Shown here in pieces: positions 43,627 to 48,179 of a stretch of 48,179 nt of DNA; position 1 is the stretch's first letter; each line of letters opens with the position of its first letter. The notes beneath the pieces were generated by a model that worked only from the letters and a program-made list of their open reading frames with translations, was not told where the DNA came from and searched no databases. Position numbers and translations under genes: made by a program. The DNA comes from Leucothrix pacifica (lineage in GTDB: Bacteria > Pseudomonadota > Gammaproteobacteria > Thiotrichales > Thiotrichaceae): the NCBI RefSeq assembly GCF_003172875.1, contig NZ_QGKM01000022.1:1-48179 (forward strand). Reading direction: 5' to 3'.

Positions 43627-44370
43627 ATGTCACAAACTGCTCCGCTTATCCAAACGCTAAAACGCCTCTTGAAACACAATGGCAAGACTTATGTCGATGT
43701 CGCGAACTGCCTGTCATTATCAGAGGCTAGTGTGAAGCGACTGTTTTCTGAGAAGAATATTTCCTTGCAGCGTCTGGATGCGATTTGCCTGATGCTGGAG
43801 ATTGAGATCTCAGACCTGGTCAGAGAAATGCAAGCCGAACACAGCAAAGCCATTAGCGAACTCACCTATGCGCAAGAAAAGGAAATTGCTGACAATCTTG
43901 ATCTGTTAATGATCACGGTTTATGTGCTCAACCACTGGAGTCTTCAGGACATTGTATCGCGTTATGACTTCACAGAAGCGCAATGCATCAATCACTTAGC
44001 GCATTTGGATCGGCTTAGAATTATCGAGCTATTACCGGGCAACAAGATAAAGCTATTGGTGGCGGCTAACTTCAAATGGCTGGATGACGGCCCGATTATG
44101 AAGTTATTTTGCGCCAAGATCGAAACCGAGTTCTTCCGCACCCGATTCACACGTGAAACCGAAAAACTCGTCGTGCTCAATGGCATGCTCAGTGACGCCA
44201 GCAATGCATTGTTTCAACGCAAGATGCAGCAGTTAGCGAAAGACTTCGACACTCTGAGTAAAGACGATGCCAACTTACCGATTGGGCAACGCAAAGGTTA
44301 TACCCTGCTAATGGGTATGCGTGACTGGAACTATGAGCGACTGTTTGGTGATCCACGTAAGATAAAGTAA
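43627..44370 (+). CDS. Helix-turn-helix (XRE-type) regulator with unassigned C-terminal domain
   Basis: 247 residues. The first 65 form a Cro/C1-type HTH (YVDVANCLSLSEASVKRLFSE with ISLQRLDAICLMLEI). The remaining 180 contain a probable winged-helix-like region (LNHWSLQDIVSRYDFTEAQCINHLAHLDRLRIIELLPGNKIKLLV) and a C-terminal helical segment. I do not recognise the effector part. It is likely a DNA-binding regulator; targets are unknown, but the downstream YiaA/B-PspA pair, 221 bases away on the same strand, is a candidate. No clear ribosome-binding site. Confidence 0.8.
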   Translation: MSQTAPLIQTLKRLLKHNGKTYVDVANCLSLSEASVKRLFSEKNISLQRLDAICLMLEIEISDLVREMQAEHSKAISELTYAQEKEIADNLDLLMITVYVLNHWSLQDIVSRYDFTEAQCINHLAHLDRLRIIELLPGNKIKLLVAANFKWLDDGPIMKLFCAKIETEFFRTRFTRETEKLVVLNGMLSDASNALFQRKMQQLAKDFDTLSKDDANLPIGQRKGYTLLMGMRDWNYERLFGDPRKIK

Positions 44371-44591
44371 GCCCGCTGTACAAACGTTTCCGGTTCCTCC
44401 TCAAAGCGACTCCGCTTGTTATATTTTCGTCATTAGTGATCACATCAAATCATATTGGTATCACTATATAATACCTAAAGACGCGTAATATTCATTTTTT
44501 ATCATCATCGTTGCCCAAGGCAGTACCACTCTCTTAATCTTCATTCATCGAAACACAACAGCATAAACACACAAGATGAGAGGAAGACCCC

Positions 44592-44864
44592 ATGAACGAA
44601 GTAACACTACAACCTAATTCGACTAGCTGGTTATTATTCGTAAGACTGACATTTGGTATCTCAATCGCCGCAATGGCCGCCTTTATTTTCTTCATGGAAG
44701 GCAGCCTGTTAATGAGAGGCTACTTAGCCCTTAACTCACTATTCCTGATCAGCTCCACAATCATGATGTCAAAAACCATGCGTGACGAGCACGAAGCTCA
44801 AAGCCTGATTCACAAAATCAGCGAGGCAAAGACCAACAAAATTCTTAAAGAATACACGGAGTAA
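44592..44864 (+). CDS. YiaA/YiaB family two-helix inner membrane protein
   Basis: 90 residues with two membrane helices (SWLLFVRLTFGISIAAMAAFIFF and MRGYLALNSLFLISSTIMM) followed by SKTMRDEHEA, the conserved K-x-x-RD ending of the YiaA/B domain. A short charged tail follows. AGAGGAAG precedes the ATG. Its stop is immediately followed by the PspA-like gene, so they form one unit. YiaA/B function is unresolved, but the pairing with a PspA homologue suggests a role at the inner membrane under stress. Confidence 0.82.
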   Translation: MNEVTLQPNSTSWLLFVRLTFGISIAAMAAFIFFMEGSLLMRGYLALNSLFLISSTIMMSKTMRDEHEAQSLIHKISEAKTNKILKEYTE

Positions 44865-44873
44865 GTGGCAGTC

Positions 44874-45536
44874 ATGATGCAATTAATACAAAAAATATCC
44901 ACTGCCATGCGAGGTGGTACGAGAGAAGTGCTGGAAGATGTGGTTGACGCAAATTCACTGCGTATATTGTCTCAGGAGATTTACGAATGTGAAACCAGTC
45001 TGAGGGAATCCAAAGAACATCTGGCCAATGTGGTTGCTCAAAAGCTCAGTTTGAAACGCAAACTGGACGCTCTGAAGGACAAGGTTGAGAGCAAAGAAGC
45101 CGCTATTAAACAGCAACTGGCGCAGAAAAATGGCACTGTCGCCATGCAGCTTGCCAATGATCTGGCAGATCTGGAAACCGTTCTGAAGCAACAGCAGTCA
45201 CAGTATGATCAGCTGCAATCCTACGAACAAAACTTGTTACAAGTCCTGAAAAACACGGCCCATACACTTGGCCACTACCGTTCAGAACTGGGCATGGCAA
45301 GGGCAACACAGGAGGCACAGAAGTCGATGGGCAAGTTATCAGGACATCGTAATGTCCATAGCGATAACTTCTCCAAACTGCAGGACTCTCTGGATAGAAT
45401 TCGCAGTCGGCAGGATGGTTTTAATGACAAAATGCAGGCCATGCAAGAAGTTGAAGCCCATCTCAATGGCGAGGCAACACCTCAACAACAAAAGAAGCAG
45501 AAGGTAAAAGACATTCTGGCACGCTACAAAAGCTGA
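44874..45536 (+). CDS. PspA/IM30 family membrane-stress protein
   Basis: About 220 residues, nearly all alpha-helical coiled coil, as in PspA/Vipp1. The N-terminus has a short amphipathic segment, and the hallmark helix LRILSQEIYECETSLRESKEHLANVVAQK resembles the PspA alpha1/alpha2 pattern. Members bind and stabilise damaged inner membrane, often as ESCRT-III-like rods. The frame opens at a GTG (44865) directly after the YiaA/B stop; the ATGs at 44874/44877 are also possible and I chose 44874. No pspB, pspC or pspF is nearby, and no sigma-54 promoter motif was seen upstream. Confidence 0.82.
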   Translation: MMQLIQKISTAMRGGTREVLEDVVDANSLRILSQEIYECETSLRESKEHLANVVAQKLSLKRKLDALKDKVESKEAAIKQQLAQKNGTVAMQLANDLADLETVLKQQQSQYDQLQSYEQNLLQVLKNTAHTLGHYRSELGMARATQEAQKSMGKLSGHRNVHSDNFSKLQDSLDRIRSRQDGFNDKMQAMQEVEAHLNGEATPQQQKKQKVKDILARYKS

Positions 45537-45545
45537 GGGAGACAC

Positions 45546-45580
45546 GGGGAGGCACTGTAAGGTGCACTCCCCCTTTCCTA
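45546..45580 (+). terminator. Terminator after the PspA-like gene
   Basis: Stem GGGGAG-GCAC (45546-45555) pairs with GTGC-A-CTCCCC (45562-45572) with one bulged base, followed by CTTTCCTACT. It starts 10 bases after the stop. The tail is pyrimidine-rich rather than pure T, so moderate support. Confidence 0.6.
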
Positions 45581-45661
45581 CTACTCCTTTTTCCTATCAC
45601 GCCCTCTCTTATTTATCGTAATTCACTTTTCAAGCTCACACTGTCGTGACACTATGCAGCG

Positions 45662-46237
45662 ATGCAATACAAAATCATCAGCAAACACACACCCTTCAAG
45701 AAATTCTTTCAGATCGATATTTACGAACTGCGCCATGAGTTATTCGCCGGCGGCTGGTCTGATGTAATGACCAGAGAAATATTTGAACGCGGTCAAGCCG
45801 TTGCTGTCCTACTGCACGATCCTTCAACAGATCAGTTATTACTCATCGAACAATTCAGACCGGGCGCAATCAACGATCCTGATGGGCCGTGGATGTTAGA
45901 GATTGTTGCGGGCATGGTAGAACCTGGTGAAACACCACAGGACGTGGCACGTCGTGAAGCATTGGAAGAAGCGGATTGTTCCGTGGGTGAGATGGAATTC
46001 ATTATGGATTTCTACCCCAGTGCAGGCGGCTCCACAGAGATGATCAGCCTGTACTATGCAGCGGTTGATTTGTCTCACGTCAAAACAGGCATTCACGGGC
46101 TGGAATCTGAAAATGAAGACATCCGAACTTCAATTGTTCCGACGCAAACGGTCATGCAGTGGTTACGACAAGGTAAAATAAAAGCATCACTCGCCATCAT
46201 TGCCCTGCAGTGGTTGGCGCTGAAACAGCAAAAATGA
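45662..46237 (+). CDS. nudF: ADP-ribose pyrophosphatase (Nudix)
   Basis: 191 residues. Hydrolyses ADP-ribose to AMP and ribose-5-phosphate. The Nudix box GMVEPGETPQDVARREALEEA matches GX5EX7REUXEE. Upstream, LLIEQFRPGA and GPWMLEIVAG, and downstream FYPSAGGSTEMI, are typical of NudF. No signal peptide. It is a single gene between the PspA-like terminator and rhlE. Confidence 0.95.
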   Translation: MQYKIISKHTPFKKFFQIDIYELRHELFAGGWSDVMTREIFERGQAVAVLLHDPSTDQLLLIEQFRPGAINDPDGPWMLEIVAGMVEPGETPQDVARREALEEADCSVGEMEFIMDFYPSAGGSTEMISLYYAAVDLSHVKTGIHGLESENEDIRTSIVPTQTVMQWLRQGKIKASLAIIALQWLALKQQK

Positions 46238-46421
46238 TATTCTAGCGGTAGAATTGCAAATTAATTATACAAAGTAAAATAGTGCAATCAGCGGCTTAAG
46301 CATCAGTTTTTTTGACCATCCACCACATAAACCATTGATAGCGCTTCAGTTAGAGATACTGTAAGCTTCAGCACCCGTCTTTTAGGCGGCATACACAATT
46401 ACGTAGTAAAAGAGAAAAACT

Positions 46422-47741
46422 ATGAGCTTTGACTCACTGGGCCTATCGGCCCCAATCCTTGACGCAGTTAAAGAGCAAGGATACGACACACCCTCTCCCA
46501 TTCAGGCACAAGCAATACCACTCGTATTGAAAGGTCGGGATGTGATGGCGGCCGCTCAGACCGGCACAGGAAAAACAGCAGGCTTTACCCTGCCATTATT
46601 AGAGAATTTGGCCGATGGGCCACGCGCGAAACCGAATCAGGTTCGCGCATTAGTACTGACTCCTACCCGCGAATTAGCGGCGCAGGTGCACGACAGTATT
46701 GTTACATACGGCAAGAATTTGCCATTACGCTCTGCCGTTGTATTCGGTGGTGTAAAGATCAACCCACAGATGATGAAGTTGCGCAAAGGCGTCGACATTC
46801 TGGTGGCCACTCCCGGTCGTCTGTTGGATCTTTATAACCAAAATGCGGTTCGATTCAACCAGGTTGAAGTACTGATTCTGGATGAAGCGGATCGCATGTT
46901 GGATATGGGCTTCATTCACGATATTCGTAAAATATTATCGTATATGCCTGCAAAACGTCAGAACCTGATGTTTTCTGCGACCTTCTCTCCGGAGATTCGC
47001 ACACTGGCAAAAAGCATTGTTAACGACCCGGCTGAGATTTCAGTCACGCCACGTAACACCACAGCAGCGACGGTTGAACAATATATCTGCCCGGTTGATA
47101 AGAAGAAAAAGTCCGGCCTGTTGGCTGAACTGATTAAAGAGAATCAATGGCATCAGGTATTGGTATTCTCGCGCACTAAACACGGTGCCAACCGCTTAGC
47201 GAAACAATTGGATGATGCAGGCATTCCGGCAACGGCGATTCATGGCAACAAAAGCCAAGGCGCACGGACTAAGGCATTAGCGAACTTCAAACGTGGCGCG
47301 GTTCAGGTACTAGTTGCGACCGACATTGCAGCTCGCGGTATCGACATTAGCGATCTGCCATACGTGGTGAACTTTGACCTGCCAAATGTACCGGAAGATT
47401 ATGTGCATCGTATTGGCCGTACCGGCCGTGCAGGTGCCAACGGTTTGGCGGTGTCGCTGGTAGCTGCGGATGAAATCACCTTGCTGCGTGATATCGAAAA
47501 GCTGATTAACAAAGAACTGGATCGTAAATTGATCGACGGTTTCGAGCCGGTTCATGATTTGCCACCGTCAATGTTTGGTATGAAGCAACCTCGCGTTAAA
47601 AAGCCACAACCTCAGGGTCGTGGTGGCGGGCGTGGTCGCTCAAATAACTCTGGTAAAGGTGGCAATGGCGGTAATGGCGATAGCAAAGGTAAGCGCCCGC
47701 CAAGACGTCGTAAGCCAAAGCCTAAAAATACCAGTGCTTAG
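46422..47741 (+). CDS. rhlE: DEAD-box ATP-dependent RNA helicase RhlE
   Basis: 439 residues. All core motifs are visible: Q-motif with FDSLGL...[14 protein letters not shown] (I), PTRELA (Ia), TPGR (Ib), DEAD (II), SAT (III), ARGID and [10 protein letters not shown] (V/VI). The last 60 residues are a low-complexity Gly/Lys/Arg/Asn tail typical of RhlE, used to contact RNA. It unwinds RNA in ribosome assembly and mRNA turnover. The 184-base leader upstream is long enough for post-transcriptional control, but no defined element was seen. Confidence 0.96.
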   Translation: MSFDSLGLSAPILDAVKEQGYDTPSPIQAQAIPLVLKGRDVMAAAQTGTGKTAGFTLPLLENLADGPRAKPNQVRALVLTPTRELAAQVHDSIVTYGKNLPLRSAVVFGGVKINPQMMKLRKGVDILVATPGRLLDLYNQNAVRFNQVEVLILDEADRMLDMGFIHDIRKILSYMPAKRQNLMFSATFSPEIRTLAKSIVNDPAEISVTPRNTTAATVEQYICPVDKKKKSGLLAELIKENQWHQVLVFSRTKHGANRLAKQLDDAGIPATAIHGNKSQGARTKALANFKRGAVQVLVATDIAARGIDISDLPYVVNFDLPNVPEDYVHRIGRTGRAGANGLAVSLVAADEITLLRDIEKLINKELDRKLIDGFEPVHDLPPSMFGMKQPRVKKPQPQGRGGGRGRSNNSGKGGNGGNGDSKGKRPPRRRKPKPKNTSA

Positions 47742-47759
47742 TTTGTAAGCGCTTCATTT

Positions 47760-47806
47760 GGAGAGTGGTGCTTGATTCTCATATCAAGTATCACTCTCCC
47801 CTGATT
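47760..47806 (+). terminator. Long hairpin after rhlE
   Basis: A 17-bp stem (47760-47776 with 47783-47799, two G-T wobbles) with a 6-base loop, 18 bases past the rhlE stop, followed by CCTGATTTATT. The stem is unusually long; the T-tract is imperfect. A terminator is the simplest reading; an inverted-repeat element is the alternative. Confidence 0.7.
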
Positions 47807-47965
47807 TATTCCAGCCAAAGTAATACCCCTTCCTACAGCCATCTACCACTTCTTGCACTTTACCATCCAAGACTACTTGTATGGCATGCACTCTTCTGAG
47901 CACTTAAATTTCCCGCCATATCTGATCCCAAATATTAGTGTTTCAGTTTAGAAAGCTACTTTTAA

Positions 47966-48179
47966 GTAAGTGTCAATCCAACCACCTACTCGGCTAAATT
48001 ACTCACCTTTGCTAATATTCCAGGGCAATAACGCGTCATAGTCTTCAATTCGCTGGGCGTTAGGCAGTGCTTCAAACAATCTCTTCAGATAATCGTAAGG
48101 ATTGAGTCCGTTAGCTTTCGCTGTCTCAACCAGACTGTACAGGTTGGCACTGGCTTTGGCCCCAGATTGACTGTTGGCA
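47966..48179 (-). mobile_element. IS66-family insertion sequence, one end
   Basis: The element begins at a candidate terminal inverted repeat GTAAGTGTCAATCC at 47966, which matches the GTAAG start common to IS66-family ends. It lies 33 bases outside the transposase stop. The rest of the element runs out of the window, so the other end, the target duplication and intactness cannot be checked. Confidence 0.6.
47999..48179 (-). CDS. IS66 family transposase (TnpC), C-terminal part, cut by window edge
   Basis: The reverse strand encodes the last 59 residues of an IS66 transposase: ANSQSGAKASANLYSLVETA, then KANGLNPYDYLKRLFEALPN and EDYDALLPWNISKG before the TAA. These are the conserved IS66 C-terminal motifs. 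The gene continues past the window's right edge. Whether it is complete is unknown. Confidence 0.85.
   Translation of the reverse strand, partial: ANSQSGAKASANLYSLVETAKANGLNPYDYLKRLFEALPNAQRIEDYDALLPWNISKGE

Noticed and set aside
44371-44591. Promoter TATAAT at 44467 for the YiaA/B-PspA unit, and a sigma-54 site
   Set aside because: The TATAAT has no matching -35 at 16-18 bases, and no TGGC-N9-TTGC element is present.
1-48179. CRISPR array, prophage or integrase-bearing island
   Set aside because: No regularly spaced direct repeats, cas genes, phage structural genes or integrase were seen anywhere in the window.

Overview
This window looks like chromosome from a marine, surface-associated gammaproteobacterium. 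The evidence is an EpmB of the gammaproteobacterial type, a FimV-like polar protein, SpeB, RhlE, NudF and Pol IV that resemble enterobacterial and pseudomonad relatives, and a secreted PL7 alginate lyase that implies contact with algal polysaccharide. A Thiotrichales/Leucothrix-like host would fit, but that is a guess from gene content. Coding density is high. The only clear mobile DNA is the 3' end of an IS66-type transposase gene at the right edge.

Layout, 0-10.6 kb: a two-gene molybdenum hydroxylase of the isoquinoline 1-oxidoreductase type (IorA/IorB-like, Tat-exported); a GGCTC pentamer tandem repeat; dinB (Pol IV, TTG start); an unknown protein followed by a FimV-like protein; ETF:ubiquinone oxidoreductase; a PaaI-type thioesterase; then uraD with an NCS2 purine/urate permease.

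10.8-18.2 kb, all on the minus strand: a secreted GEVED/LruC surface protein with a downstream lipoprotein; a tightly overlapping four-gene glycosylation cassette (GT-C membrane transferase, two SMR-type half-flippases, GT2 polyprenyl-phosphate glycosyltransferase); and epmB with a hotdog thioesterase.

18.3-29.9 kb: an unknown secreted protein; a HupE / HupE-like / DUF1007 metal-transport trio with a structured leader; a TRADD-N-associated two-helix membrane protein; a MerR (LiuR-like) regulator; a discoidin-PL7 alginate lyase; a short RNase J; a Cache-GGDEF diguanylate cyclase; and a dihaem cytochrome c fused to DUF302, followed by a solo DUF302 protein.

29.8-41.3 kb: phytanoyl-CoA dioxygenase-like protein; YadGH-like ABC exporter; a 1151-residue LplT-PlsC-Aas fusion for lysophospholipid recycling; a 58-residue Cys-rich lipoprotein; tRNA-Arg(CCG); a GAF-EAL phosphodiesterase one base upstream of speB; an unknown membrane protein; a YheT-type hydrolase; msrB.

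41.3-48.2 kb: a degenerate tRNA-like element and a strong hairpin; a second diguanylate cyclase (dCache-HAMP-GGDEF); an HTH protein; a YiaA/B-PspA membrane-stress pair; nudF; rhlE; and the IS66 remnant.

Themes that tie the window together are c-di-GMP signalling (two cyclases and one phosphodiesterase, the latter coupled to polyamine synthesis), envelope modification and maintenance, and algal polymer use. I see no CRISPR array, no prophage and no complete defence island. The least explained loci are the cytochrome-DUF302 pair, the glycosylation cassette, the HupE trio and the tRNA-like element.
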